Shown here: in pieces, positions 1-8,678 of the stretch | How the letters are laid out: the number at the start of each line of letters is the position of its first letter | Position numbering within the stretch: the first letter of the stretch is position 1 | Origin: Actinomycetota bacterium | GTDB taxonomy: Bacteria; Actinomycetota; Actinomycetes; Nanopelagicales; Nanopelagicaceae | DNA length: 64,000 nt | Direction: 5' to 3' | Assembly: GCA_026392935.1 (NCBI GenBank) | Contig: JAPLBE010000011.1 | Coordinates: 124,001 to 188,000, forward strand | The notes under the pieces: generated by a model | Seen by the model: only the letters and a program-made list of their open reading frames with translations | The model's database searches: none | Told to the model about the DNA's origin: nothing | Program-made: the position numbers and the translations under genes

Positions 1-528
1 CTTACTCCAAATGCAGTAACTCTCATCGGAGCCACTGGCGTTGTTCTATCTGCGGCTTATTTCTACTCGACAGAACGCTATTTCGTAGGAACCTTGGTCA
101 TCACCCTTTTCATTTTCAGCGATTTATTTGATGGTGCAATGGCTCGTATCTCACAAAAGGGTGCAAGTGCATGGGGCGGATTCTTAGATTCCACTATCGA
201 TCGCATTACTGATTCTGCAATCGTCATCAGCGTTCTCATCTCGCTGGTGCGTAACGACGACTCACTGAGCTATGTAGTAATCGTAACTCTGGTCTCTGGA
301 ATTTTGATTCCATATATCCGCGCTAAAGCTGAAAGTTTTAACATTGCGTGCAGCGTTGGCATTGCCGAACGCACAGAACGATTAATAGTCTCGTTAACAG
401 CGATTGGATTTCACGGACTCGGTGTGCCATACGCCTTGGCAATTGGATTTTGGATCCTCGCAGTTTTAGGAGTTGTTACCGTGATCCAGAGAATGCTTGT
501 CGTTCGTAAAGGTCTGCAAATTCGATGA
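1..528 (+). CDS. pgsA: Phosphatidylinositol phosphate synthase (CDP-alcohol phosphatidyltransferase), 5' truncated
   Basis: The frame is open from base 1, so the ORF-track start at 94 is internal and the true start lies outside the window. The product is a CDP-alcohol phosphatidyltransferase, which joins CDP-diacylglycerol to inositol-1-phosphate in the inner membrane, the first step toward phosphatidylinositol and PIMs. The family signature is present as DLFDGAMAR, followed by G-x3-D-x3-D; the gap after the arginine is nine residues where eight is usual. Hydrophobic segments follow. The stop overlaps the next gene (PIM acyltransferase) by four bases, and PimA comes after it, which favours inositol phosphate rather than glycerol phosphate as substrate. 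Confidence 0.88.
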   Translation, partial: LTPNAVTLIGATGVVLSAAYFYSTERYFVGTLVITLFIFSDLFDGAMARISQKGASAWGGFLDSTIDRITDSAIVISVLISLVRNDDSLSYVVIVTLVSGILIPYIRAKAESFNIACSVGIAERTERLIVSLTAIGFHGLGVPYALAIGFWILAVLGVVTVIQRMLVVRKGLQIR

Positions 529-1409
529 AGGAACGATTATCCGCTTTAGCGTATTTTGCTGGCTGGAGAATTGTGAGATCACTGCCGGAAAAAACTGCCT
601 ATAAGCTTTTCTCTCGAATCAGTTCAATCATGTTCGCACGCGGTGGTTCAAGTGTTGAGCGCCTACGATTTAATTTATCGCGAGTTTCACCTCATTTGAA
701 GTCCACTGAATTAGATGAGCTCGTTCGAAAATCATTAGATTCATACCTTCGATATTGGTGCGACACTTTTCGAATTCAAGATTGGTCAAAGGATCGAATC
801 CATAAGTCGGTCTCCCTGCGCAATGAACATCTTCTTCTTGACCCAATGAAAGACGGACGTGGAGTAGTCATAATCCTTCCTCATTCCGGTAACTGGGATC
901 ACGCTGGCGCTTATTTCTGTTCGTTGGGAATTCAACTCGTCACAGTCGCAGAACGCTTAAAGCCTGAAGCTCTCTTCGTTAAATTCCTTGAGTACCGGCA
1001 ATCAATGGGGTTCGAAGTTCTGGGTCTAGATGCTCGTTCTTTTGGAACGCTTATGAACCGAGCCCGTGAGAAAAGATTGATTGCTCTCGTTGCAGATCGC
1101 GATTTATCTCGCTCTGGTATCGACGTGAATTTTTTTGGCTTTACAGCGCGGATGCCAGCTGGACCAGCGTTGCTAGCTATTCGTACAGGAATTCCGTTGG
1201 TAGTTGCACACGTGAGTTACACAGCGAATGGAATTCATATCGATTTCAACGAGGTGGATGTTCCATCTCTAGGCGATGAAACAGAGCGTATAAAAACTAT
1301 TGTGCAAAGGTCAGCAGATCTCTTTGCTCAAGGAATTTCAGAACATCCAGAAGACTGGCATATGCTTCAGAGAATCTGGATTGATGGCGATTTCAAGGAG
1401 CGTGAATAA
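525..1409 (+). CDS. patA: Phosphatidylinositol mannoside acyltransferase (PatA type)
   Basis: This is a 294-residue member of the LpxL/HtrB lysophospholipid acyltransferase superfamily. It carries the H-x4-D catalytic motif (HSGNWD, near residue 122) expected for transfer of an acyl chain from acyl-CoA onto the mannose of PIM at the inner face of the membrane. The start overlaps the PI-phosphate synthase stop (ATGA) and the stop shares a base with the pimA start, so the three genes look translationally coupled. The mycobacterial order pgsA-patA-pimA is conserved here. Assignment as PatA rather than another acyltransferase rests mainly on this context. Confidence 0.87.
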   Translation: MKERLSALAYFAGWRIVRSLPEKTAYKLFSRISSIMFARGGSSVERLRFNLSRVSPHLKSTELDELVRKSLDSYLRYWCDTFRIQDWSKDRIHKSVSLRNEHLLLDPMKDGRGVVIILPHSGNWDHAGAYFCSLGIQLVTVAERLKPEALFVKFLEYRQSMGFEVLGLDARSFGTLMNRAREKRLIALVADRDLSRSGIDVNFFGFTARMPAGPALLAIRTGIPLVVAHVSYTANGIHIDFNEVDVPSLGDETERIKTIVQRSADLFAQGISEHPEDWHMLQRIWIDGDFKERE

Positions 1410-2584
1410 TGCCACTTGGAAAGAAAAGAATCGGAATTGTGTGTCCGTACGGTTGGGATACACCCGGTGGAGTTCAAAGTCATGTCCGAGATTTGGCCGA
1501 ATATCTGATTGCACAAGGACACACGGTTTCAGTTCTCGCACCAGCAATTAATGAGGATGCACTGCCTGAATACGTCACAAGTGCAGGTCGTCCAATTTCG
1601 ATTCCCTATAACGGCGCTGTAGCCCGAATTCTTTTTGGTCCAGTCGTCTTTGCTCGGGTGAAATCCTGGATAAGTAATGGAAACTTTGATCTCTTGCATT
1701 TGCATGAACCAGCAATTCCGTCGATTTCGTTACTGGCATGCTGGGCAGCAGAAGGTCCGCTGGTAGGTACTTTCCATGCGGCATCAACTAGACAGAAGAT
1801 TGCCTTTGCTATTACACCGTTTATTGAACCTGTAATTGAAAAACTCACAGCTCGAATTGCAGTCAGTGAGGCGGCGCGGGAAACTCTGCAAATACATCTT
1901 GATACCGATGCCGTAGTAGTTCCAAATGGAATTTACGCAAAACGTTATGCGAACGCCCAAGTTGATGAGCGCTGGAGTGGCAACACTATCGGCTTTATTG
2001 GAAGATTCGAGGAACCTCGTAAGGGACTTTCAATTTTGATAGATGCATTACCAAGAATTATCACCGCCATTCCTGATGTAAGAGTTATTGTTGCTGGTCC
2101 AGGAAATCCTGCAGATGTACTTGAAGAGATGCAACCAGAGCTCCGAAATCGGTTTACATTTCTAGGTCGAATTTCAGAGCAAGAAAAGGCGAATTTCATG
2201 TCTTCGGTAGCTATTTATGTCGCTCCCAATACTGGCGGAGAATCGTTTGGAATCATTCTTGCAGAGGCACTCGCTGGTGGTGCGTCGGTATTAGCAAGTG
2301 ACATTCCTGCTTTTGATTCATTGCTTGGGCATGGGAAATACGGAACACTTTTTCAATCAGAGAGTTCGGCAGATTTATCTTCAAAAGCGATTGAGCTTTT
2401 CGGCAACCCTTCAAAGCGAAAAGAGTTGGCTCTCAAGGGCAGTGAATATGCGAAGAGCTTTGATTGGGATGTTGTAGCAGAAAGCATTTACGATATCTAT
2501 GAAATGGCCATGGTTGGCTCGACCGGAGTAACTCTCTCATCAGATAATAGAGCGTGGAATAAATTGCTTGGGAGAAATTCATGA
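1409..2584 (+). CDS. pimA: Phosphatidylinositol alpha-mannosyltransferase PimA (GT4)
   Basis: The 391-residue GT-B fold glycosyltransferase of family GT4 is expected to transfer mannose from GDP-mannose to phosphatidylinositol at the cytoplasmic membrane face. The N-terminus has the glycine-rich start typical of PimA (CPYGWDTPGGVQ), and the C-terminal half has the EX7E nucleotide-sugar motif within GGESFGIILAEA. Length is close to that of mycobacterial PimA. It starts on the last base of the patA stop and overlaps the following gene by four bases, completing a PIM synthesis operon. Confidence 0.9.
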   Translation: MPLGKKRIGIVCPYGWDTPGGVQSHVRDLAEYLIAQGHTVSVLAPAINEDALPEYVTSAGRPISIPYNGAVARILFGPVVFARVKSWISNGNFDLLHLHEPAIPSISLLACWAAEGPLVGTFHAASTRQKIAFAITPFIEPVIEKLTARIAVSEAARETLQIHLDTDAVVVPNGIYAKRYANAQVDERWSGNTIGFIGRFEEPRKGLSILIDALPRIITAIPDVRVIVAGPGNPADVLEEMQPELRNRFTFLGRISEQEKANFMSSVAIYVAPNTGGESFGIILAEALAGGASVLASDIPAFDSLLGHGKYGTLFQSESSADLSSKAIELFGNPSKRKELALKGSEYAKSFDWDVVAESIYDIYEMAMVGSTGVTLSSDNRAWNKLLGRNS

Positions 2585-3084
2585 ATAAGTATTTTGTTGG
2601 TTTTTCTGCGATAGCAATCCTTGGTTGGTATCTCTCATTTCTGGCAACTCGTCTTGATCGGTTGCATGGAAGAGTTGAAACTAGTTGGGCTAATCTTGAT
2701 GGGCTGCTCCAGCGAAGAGCGGCAATAGCAATTGAAATTGCTCGTTCTGAAATTGCAGATCCAGCTTCGGCCCTACTTCTGACATTTACTGCTCATCAAG
2801 CTCGTGAGGCGAGTGTTCGCGATCGCTCCCAAGCTGAATCCGGTCTCACCGGAGCGCTCGGAATCTTGCTTGAGAACGCAGAGAGTATTTCCTCGCCGAT
2901 CGAACTTAGTCTTGTGCAAGAACTTGATGAGTTAACGGCCAAGATTAAAGTTGCTATCGCAATGCATATTGAAGCGGTAACGCGAACACAGATGGTCCGA
3001 AAGAAATTTCTCATAAGAGTCTTCAGATTAGCGGGCCACGCACCGGAGCCCATGATTTACGAATTTGAAGGCGATGTTTTCTAA
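2581..3084 (+). CDS. LemA-like membrane protein of the PIM operon, function unknown
   Basis: The 167-residue protein has one N-terminal membrane segment (about residues 5-22) followed by a long helical region. The stretch after the membrane segment (RLHGRVETSWANLDGLLQRR) resembles the LemA family, which has an N-terminal membrane anchor and a helical body. Its function is not established. It starts four bases inside pimA, so it is very likely co-translated with PIM synthesis and could act in the same membrane process. That role is inferred from position only. Confidence 0.6.
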   Translation: MNKYFVGFSAIAILGWYLSFLATRLDRLHGRVETSWANLDGLLQRRAAIAIEIARSEIADPASALLLTFTAHQAREASVRDRSQAESGLTGALGILLENAESISSPIELSLVQELDELTAKIKVAIAMHIEAVTRTQMVRKKFLIRVFRLAGHAPEPMIYEFEGDVF

Positions 3085-4108
3085 GAAAATTGCAACGGTT
3101 ACTGTTGCGCTCATTTCAATCGCAGTCATTGCAGTGGCTGTCCTTAATCCGAACACTTTTTCTTCCGTGGAAAATCCTTTTTTAAAATCCGAACCGACTA
3201 ATTCGATAAGCGGTCGCGAAGGGGGAGACGGACCTGTATTGGTGGTCAAGATTGATGACACCAAAGCATCTCATCCACAGATTGGTATTGAAGATGCAGA
3301 TTTGGTTTACATCGAGCAAGTTGAAGGTGGACTCACTCGATTGGCAGCAGTGTTCTCTTCAAAAATCCCAACGCGAATTGGTTCGGTGCGCTCTTCTCGG
3401 GTTTCAGATATCGAATTACTTGCTCAATTTGGTCGAGTTGGCTTCGCTTACAGTGGAGCGCAGAGCAAGTTCAGACCAGTACTGGCAGCAGCGAATCTAG
3501 AAAATTTGAGTGCCGAAAGAAATTCCGCACAGATTTATACAACCGATCCCTCCAGAATTCAGCCGTATGCAATGGTTCTTCGTGCTGATTTATTGCTGCA
3601 GTCGATCGCAGAGAAAGGAATTACTTTGGCACAGTCCAAAGCTATGGGTTGGACATTCGGTAGCGCGCCAGAAACTGGCCGAAGGGTTTCGAATATCAAA
3701 CTGTTATGGCCTGCGAGTTCCTACGATGCTGCATGGTCAGCGCAAGAGAATCGATGGTTACTCAGCCATCAAAATCAACCAAACCTTTCTGATTCTGGGA
3801 TTCAACTTGGAGCCTCAACTCTCGTCATTCAAAAAGTTTTGATTACGCCTTCAATTTACAAAGATAAAGTGGGTGGTGTCACTCCATTTTCAGCAACCGT
3901 TGGCACCGGCACTGGATACATTGCACGAAATGGAAAAGTCTTTCCTGCGAGATGGAATCGTGCGACTGCAGATTCCGGAACTACCTGGACCGATTTGGCG
4001 GGTGAGGAAATTACCTTCGAAAAAGGTCAGATTTGGGTTGCTCTTGTAGATAAAGAGCCTGTTTTCACTGATGTAATCGCGGATGCAACAAAGCCCGGTT
4101 CAAAGTAG
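3074..4108 (+). CDS. DUF3048 domain protein with N-terminal membrane anchor or signal
   Basis: The protein begins with lysines and a hydrophobic stretch (about residues 5-24), which looks like a signal or signal anchor, then a long exported domain of the DUF3048 (YerB-like) family. The family is common in Gram-positive bacteria and has no established reaction. No cysteine follows the hydrophobic stretch, so it is not an obvious lipoprotein. The ORF track uses TTG at 3065; I prefer ATG at 3074, three codons in. The gene overlaps the upstream LemA-like gene and probably belongs to the same operon. A role in the cell envelope is an inference. Confidence 0.7.
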   Translation: MFSKKIATVTVALISIAVIAVAVLNPNTFSSVENPFLKSEPTNSISGREGGDGPVLVVKIDDTKASHPQIGIEDADLVYIEQVEGGLTRLAAVFSSKIPTRIGSVRSSRVSDIELLAQFGRVGFAYSGAQSKFRPVLAAANLENLSAERNSAQIYTTDPSRIQPYAMVLRADLLLQSIAEKGITLAQSKAMGWTFGSAPETGRRVSNIKLLWPASSYDAAWSAQENRWLLSHQNQPNLSDSGIQLGASTLVIQKVLITPSIYKDKVGGVTPFSATVGTGTGYIARNGKVFPARWNRATADSGTTWTDLAGEEITFEKGQIWVALVDKEPVFTDVIADATKPGSK

Positions 4109-4144
4109 ACTTGCCAGCCTGACTATCACCTAGGAGTTTTTATT

Positions 4145-5032
4145 ATGTCTGAAGCAACTGGCACTGCACGCGTAAAGCGCGGAATGGCAGAGATGCTCAA
4201 AGGCGGCGTCATCATGGACGTTGTCAACGTTGAGCAAGCAAAGATTGCAGAAGATGCTGGCGCATGTGCGGTGATGGCCCTGGAACGCGTGCCTGCTGAT
4301 ATTCGCGCCCAAGGTGGAGTAGCGCGTATGTCAGATCCTGACATGATCCAAAAGATTCAAGCTGCTGTTTCTATTCCCGTAATGGCAAAGGTACGTATTG
4401 GCCACTTTGTGGAAGCACAAATTATTGAAAGTCTCGGCGTTGATTACATCGATGAATCCGAAGTACTTACTCCGGCTGACTACACCAACCATATTGAGAA
4501 GTGGAACTTCAAGGTTCCGTTTGTATGCGGCGCTACCAATCTTGGCGAAGCGTTACGTCGCATTAATGAAGGCGCAGCAATGATTCGCTCAAAGGGCGAA
4601 GCCGGTACAGGTGATGTTTCTAATGCGATGACACATATGCGCACAATTGGTGGCGAGATAAGACGTCTTACATCAATGCGTGAAGACGAGCTCTACGTTG
4701 CAGCGAAGGAATTGCAAGCTCCGTACGCTCTCGTAAAGGAAGTTGCCGAGACTGGAAAACTTCCAGTGGTACTTTTCACGGCTGGTGGAATTGCGACTCC
4801 CGCAGATGCTGCTCTGATGATGCAGATGGGCGCCGACGGAGTTTTCATTGGCTCAGGAATTTTCAAATCAGGAAATCCAGCACACCGTGCGGCAGCATGC
4901 GTCAAGGCAACTACTTTCTATCAGGATGCAAAAGTACTTGCTGATGTCTCTCGCGGTTTGGGTGAAGCAATGGTTGGAATAAATGTCGCAGATATTCCTG
5001 TTCCTCACAGACTCGCTGATCGCGGCTGGTAA
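4145..5032 (+). CDS. pdxS: Pyridoxal 5'-phosphate synthase subunit PdxS
   Basis: The 295-residue TIM-barrel subunit of the glutamine-dependent PLP synthase condenses ribose-5-phosphate, glyceraldehyde-3-phosphate and ammonia into PLP. Highly conserved stretches are visible: [28 protein letters not shown], the lysine in MAKVRIGH, and [10 protein letters not shown]. Length matches the family. A TAGGAG ribosome site lies upstream of the ATG. The glutaminase partner pdxT follows after 19 bases. The pair supplies vitamin B6 without an external source. Confidence 0.97.
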   Translation: MSEATGTARVKRGMAEMLKGGVIMDVVNVEQAKIAEDAGACAVMALERVPADIRAQGGVARMSDPDMIQKIQAAVSIPVMAKVRIGHFVEAQIIESLGVDYIDESEVLTPADYTNHIEKWNFKVPFVCGATNLGEALRRINEGAAMIRSKGEAGTGDVSNAMTHMRTIGGEIRRLTSMREDELYVAAKELQAPYALVKEVAETGKLPVVLFTAGGIATPADAALMMQMGADGVFIGSGIFKSGNPAHRAAACVKATTFYQDAKVLADVSRGLGEAMVGINVADIPVPHRLADRGW

Positions 5033-5051
5033 TTAAGTACCGTTGAAGTAA

Positions 5052-5624
5052 ATGCGTGTTGGTGTCCTTGCCCTGCAAGGTGATTTCAGAGAACACATTG
5101 CTGCCGCTCAGGCATGCGGTCATGATGCAATAGAGGTTCGGACCGAAGCCGAACTTAACTCGATTGACGCATTGATTTTGCCCGGGGGAGAATCAACAAC
5201 AATTATTCACCTTGCCCAAACATTCAATCTTTTTCAACCAATTAAAGACCGCATCCGAGATGGAATTGCTGTTTACGGTTCGTGCGCTGGAATGATTCTT
5301 TTGGCAGATCGAATTATTGATGGAGCAAAGAATCAAAAGACTTTTGGCGGACTTGATATTACTGTCCGACGAAATGCCTTCGGTAGACAAGTTGATTCCT
5401 TTGAATCGGATATTGATTTCAACGGCGCCACACTCAAGGCCGTTTTCATCCGCGCACCCTGGGTCGAAGAGAACGGAAAAGGCGTCGAAGTCCTATCAAC
5501 AGCAGCGGGCCATCCCGTGGCGGTCCGTCAGGGAAAAATACTCGCAACTAGTTTCCACCCCGAGTTAACCGCAGATTTAGCAGTGCATAGGTACTTTTTT
5601 GATGAGATCTGCAAAAGCGGATAA
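5052..5624 (+). CDS. pdxT: Pyridoxal 5'-phosphate synthase glutaminase subunit PdxT
   Basis: The 190-residue class I glutamine amidotransferase feeds ammonia to PdxS. The starting ALQGDFREH, the GGESTT element, the nucleophile cysteine in YGSCAGM, and the late histidine-glutamate pair (SFHPEL) form the glutaminase triad region. The spacer from pdxS is short, so the two genes are probably one transcript. A TACCGT hexamer eight bases before the ATG could also give a separate leaderless start. Confidence 0.96.
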   Translation: MRVGVLALQGDFREHIAAAQACGHDAIEVRTEAELNSIDALILPGGESTTIIHLAQTFNLFQPIKDRIRDGIAVYGSCAGMILLADRIIDGAKNQKTFGGLDITVRRNAFGRQVDSFESDIDFNGATLKAVFIRAPWVEENGKGVEVLSTAAGHPVAVRQGKILATSFHPELTADLAVHRYFFDEICKSG

Positions 5625-5680
5625 AGTTCAGCTTCTAAGGCGCGAAGGCGAATCTTCCGCACTGTAATCGAGGTGATCTG

Positions 5681-6433
5681 ATGTCAGGCCATTCCAAGTG
5701 GGCTACCACTAAACATAAGAAGGCAGTCATCGATAGCCGTCGCGCAAAGAATTTTGCAAAGCTCATCAAGGCAATTGAAGTTGCATCACGTAATGGTGGT
5801 CCGGAAGTTGATGGCAACCCAACGCTCTTTGATGCAATCGCTAAAGCGAAGAAGAACTCAATGCCTGCCGACAATATCGAACGGGCAGTAAAGCGCGGAG
5901 CGGGGCTTGAATCCGGCGGCGCTGATTGGCAAACGATTATGTATGAAGGTTATGGACCCAACGGCGTAGCGATCATGATTGAGTGTTTATCCGATAATCG
6001 AAACCGCGCCGCGTCAGAAGTTCGCGTTGCCGTAACTCGCAACGGCGGAACGATGGCAGATCCAGGTTCTGTTTCATATTTGTTTAATCGCAAGGGCGTC
6101 ATAATCGTCAATAAAGCTATTGGTGCAACGGAAGATTCAATTCTGGAAGCTGCTTTAGATGCTGGTGTCGAAGAAGTGAATGACCTTGGAGAGTCCTTTG
6201 AAGTTGTGTGCGAAGCAAGTGACTTAGTCGCTGCTAGAACTGCGCTGCAGGCTTCGGGGATAGATTACGAATCTGCTGACTCATCATTCTTGCCATCGAT
6301 GCAGATTCCCTTGGATGCCGACGGGGCGCAAAAAGTATTTGAACTCATCGATGCGATTGAAGAGTTAGACGATGTGCAGAATGTGTATTCAAATTTTGAT
6401 GTATCAGATGAGGTCATGGCGAGCCTTTCTTAA
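5681..6433 (+). CDS. yebC: YebC/PmpR family protein
   Basis: The 250-residue protein opens with the hallmark [14 protein letters not shown] and has the full three-domain length of the YebC/TACO1 family. The family has been described as DNA-binding regulators next to ruvC and, more recently, as factors that help ribosomes through difficult stretches such as polyproline. It sits directly upstream of ruvC, its usual position in actinobacteria. A GAGGTGA ribosome site lies before the ATG. Which of the two roles applies cannot be read from the sequence. Confidence 0.95.
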   Translation: MSGHSKWATTKHKKAVIDSRRAKNFAKLIKAIEVASRNGGPEVDGNPTLFDAIAKAKKNSMPADNIERAVKRGAGLESGGADWQTIMYEGYGPNGVAIMIECLSDNRNRAASEVRVAVTRNGGTMADPGSVSYLFNRKGVIIVNKAIGATEDSILEAALDAGVEEVNDLGESFEVVCEASDLVAARTALQASGIDYESADSSFLPSMQIPLDADGAQKVFELIDAIEELDDVQNVYSNFDVSDEVMASLS

Positions 6434-6452
6434 GGTACAGGGCACTTAGGCC

Positions 6453-6458
6453 TAGGCT
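6453..6458 (+). promoter_or_regulatory. -10 hexamer TAGGCT before ruvC
   Basis: TAGGCT fits TANNNT and ends eight bases before the ruvC ATG at 6467. No clear -35 is seen. It suggests a leaderless or near-leaderless transcript for ruvCAB. Confidence 0.4.
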
Positions 6459-6466
6459 TGGAAGTT

Positions 6467-7021
6467 ATGAGCCACACTGTTCGTCGAGTTCTCGGGGTTG
6501 ACCCTGGTCTTACTCGCTGCGGAATCGGTGTTGTGCAGGGTGCTATCGGCAAGGATCTTTCTTTGCTTGGAGTTGGCGTTATTTTGACACCGCCTGATGC
6601 ACCTCTTGAAAAACGTCTTCTGCAACTTGAAAAAGAACTAGAAGAGTGGATTGAACTTCACAAGCCAGATGTTATTGCAGTAGAAAGAGTTTTCTCGCAA
6701 CACAATGTACGCACAGTGATGGGTACCGGTCAGGCCGCCGGTGTTGCACTACTTGTTGCAGCGAGGCGAGATATTCCAGTGATGATGCATACTCCGTCAG
6801 AAGTTAAAGCTGCCGTTACTGGTTCTGGTCGAGCCAATAAAGCTCAAGTTGCTGAGATGGTGAAGCGATTGCTTCATCTTGAAGTTATTCCGAAACCGGT
6901 CGACAGCACAGATGCTCTTGCGCTAGCAATCTGCCATATTTGGCGAGGTGGAGGAAATTTACGAATTGAAGAAGCGCTAACAAAAGAGAAATCGCGCATA
7001 TCTAAATTGGTGAAGAAATGA
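6467..7021 (+). CDS. ruvC: Crossover junction endodeoxyribonuclease RuvC
   Basis: RuvC cuts Holliday junctions at the end of homologous recombination as a dimer. The N-terminal [14 protein letters not shown] holds the first catalytic aspartate, AVERVF the glutamate, and the C-terminal [13 protein letters not shown] the last acidic pair. The ORF track begins at a TTG (6458); the ATG at 6467 gives the normal N-terminus just before the first strand. The stop overlaps ruvA by four bases (ATGA), starting the ruvCAB operon. Confidence 0.96.
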   Translation: MSHTVRRVLGVDPGLTRCGIGVVQGAIGKDLSLLGVGVILTPPDAPLEKRLLQLEKELEEWIELHKPDVIAVERVFSQHNVRTVMGTGQAAGVALLVAARRDIPVMMHTPSEVKAAVTGSGRANKAQVAEMVKRLLHLEVIPKPVDSTDALALAICHIWRGGGNLRIEEALTKEKSRISKLVKK

Positions 7022-7626
7022 TTTCAACACTTACTGGGGTAGTACGTTTTATTGGACTGGATAAGGCAGTGATTGAAGTTGGTGGAGTAGGACTTTCAGT
7101 CTCCATTACGGGACCAACAAGCACAGCGCTGAATTTAGGCGCTCAAGCCCATCTCTTTACCTCACTCGTAGTGAGAGAAGACTCCCTCACGCTTTTCGGT
7201 TTCTTAGATGAAGAGAGTCGAGCTACTTTTGAATTGCTACAAACAGTCTCCGGAATAGGTCCAAAAGTTGCTCTTGCAATTTTAGGAGCCCACACACCGG
7301 ATTCATTAGCTCGAGCAATCGCGCAAGAAGATATTAAGTCGATTGAGAAAGTGCCTGGCATTGGAAAGAAAGGTGCACAGCGATTAGTGCTGGAACTGAA
7401 AGGAAAGATCTCAGATTTTGGTGGAGGTGGACGCGCGCAAACACATCAACCTGTGTGGCGAGAACAACTTACTTCGGCACTCATTTCCTTGGGTTTTACA
7501 GCAAAGGATTCAGATACATCAATTAATGAAATGATCTCCTCACTTGCTGAAGATGGTTTAGATGCCTCAAAAATTGAACTCTCCGAACTTCTTAAGAAGA
7601 CATTACAGAGAGGACGGCGGTCATAA
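7018..7626 (+). CDS. ruvA: Holliday junction branch migration protein RuvA
   Basis: The 202-residue protein has an N-terminal OB-fold, the two helix-hairpin-helix motifs that contact DNA ([15 protein letters not shown] and [15 protein letters not shown]), and a C-terminal domain that engages RuvB. RuvA tetramers hold the junction while RuvB drives branch migration. It overlaps ruvC by four bases and abuts ruvB with no spacer. Confidence 0.96.
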   Translation: MISTLTGVVRFIGLDKAVIEVGGVGLSVSITGPTSTALNLGAQAHLFTSLVVREDSLTLFGFLDEESRATFELLQTVSGIGPKVALAILGAHTPDSLARAIAQEDIKSIEKVPGIGKKGAQRLVLELKGKISDFGGGGRAQTHQPVWREQLTSALISLGFTAKDSDTSINEMISSLAEDGLDASKIELSELLKKTLQRGRRS

Positions 7627-8667
7627 ATGAGCGAGGATCGCTTGGTAGCGTCAGAATCGCACTCCGAAGAGAGCTCTGTTGAGCATGCACTTCGCCCTAA
7701 AACACTGAAGGACTTTATTGGCCAACATCGCGTACGCGAACAGATTGATGTTCTGCTGAGTGCAGCAAGAAAACGTGGATCAGCGGCAGATCATATTTTG
7801 CTTTCTGGTCCACCAGGATTGGGTAAGACAACGTTAGCCATGATTTTGGCGAGTGAGATGAATACTCCTATTCGCATCACAAGTGGTCCAGCAATTACCC
7901 ACGCAGGGGATTTAGCAGCGATTCTCTCCTCTTTGGTTGAGGGCGAGATTCTCTTCCTCGATGAAATTCATCGCTTGCCTCGACCTGCCGAAGAGTTGCT
8001 GTACTTGGCGATGGAAGATTTCCGAGTTGATATCGTCGTAGGAAAAGGACCAGGAGCCACTGCGATACCACTCCAACTTCCGCATTTCACATTAGTAGGT
8101 GCAACGACACGAGCAGGATTATTGCCTTCACCGTTACGTGATCGTTTCGGTTTTACCGCGCATTTAGATTTTTACGATGCTTCAGAACTTGAGGAAGTGA
8201 TTTCTCGCAGTGCGGCACTTCTCACTTTAGAGATTGATAAAAAGGCTATCGCTGAGATTGCCGGCAGATCTCGAGGAACACCGCGAATCGCAAATCGCTT
8301 GCTTCGACGTGTTCGAGATTTCGCGCAAGTGCGCGGTTCAAATATTCTTACCCATGCCGATGCAATTAAAGCGCTGGAAATGTATGAAGTTGATGAGAAG
8401 GGACTCGATCGACTTGATCGATCAGTACTACTTGCACTCATAGAAAGATTTAATGGGGGACCAGTAGGGCTTTCAACTCTTGCAATAGCAGTGGGAGAAG
8501 AGACCGAAACTGTAGAATCGGTAGCTGAGCCGTTCTTGGTCCGAAATGGATTTATGGCACGAACTCCACGAGGCAGAATCGCAACAACATTGGGGTGGGA
8601 ACATGTGGGACGAACACCACCCGCTGGGATTGCCTCTCTTTTCGACACGCCAGCGCTTGACGCCTAG
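7627..8667 (+). CDS. ruvB: Holliday junction branch migration ATPase RuvB
   Basis: This 346-residue AAA+ motor has the Walker A motif GPPGLGKTT near residue 60, Walker [10 protein letters not shown] near residue 112, the sensor region GATTRAG, and the C-terminal winged helix ([10 protein letters not shown]). It pumps DNA through the RuvA-bound junction. The start codon follows the ruvA stop directly. In most actinobacteria yajC follows; here secD begins 11 bases later. Confidence 0.97.
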   Translation: MSEDRLVASESHSEESSVEHALRPKTLKDFIGQHRVREQIDVLLSAARKRGSAADHILLSGPPGLGKTTLAMILASEMNTPIRITSGPAITHAGDLAAILSSLVEGEILFLDEIHRLPRPAEELLYLAMEDFRVDIVVGKGPGATAIPLQLPHFTLVGATTRAGLLPSPLRDRFGFTAHLDFYDASELEEVISRSAALLTLEIDKKAIAEIAGRSRGTPRIANRLLRRVRDFAQVRGSNILTHADAIKALEMYEVDEKGLDRLDRSVLLALIERFNGGPVGLSTLAIAVGEETETVESVAEPFLVRNGFMARTPRGRIATTLGWEHVGRTPPAGIASLFDTPALDA

Positions 8668-8670
8668 ACT
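8642..8670 (+). promoter_or_regulatory. Promoter for secD (TCGACA, 17 bp, TAGACT)
   Basis: A -35 box TCGACA (8642-8647) matches TTGACA in five of six positions and is 17 bases from TAGACT (8665-8670). The -10 ends eight bases before the secD ATG, so the transcript would be leaderless or nearly so. The -35 lies inside the ruvB coding end. This is the only gene in the window where both boxes look good. Confidence 0.55.
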
Positions 8671-8678
8671 CTGCTCTT

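Noticed and set aside
8172-8648. 158-residue minus-strand ORF opposite ruvB
   Set aside because: Complete overlap with the RuvB C-terminal domain and serine/arginine-rich shadow composition.
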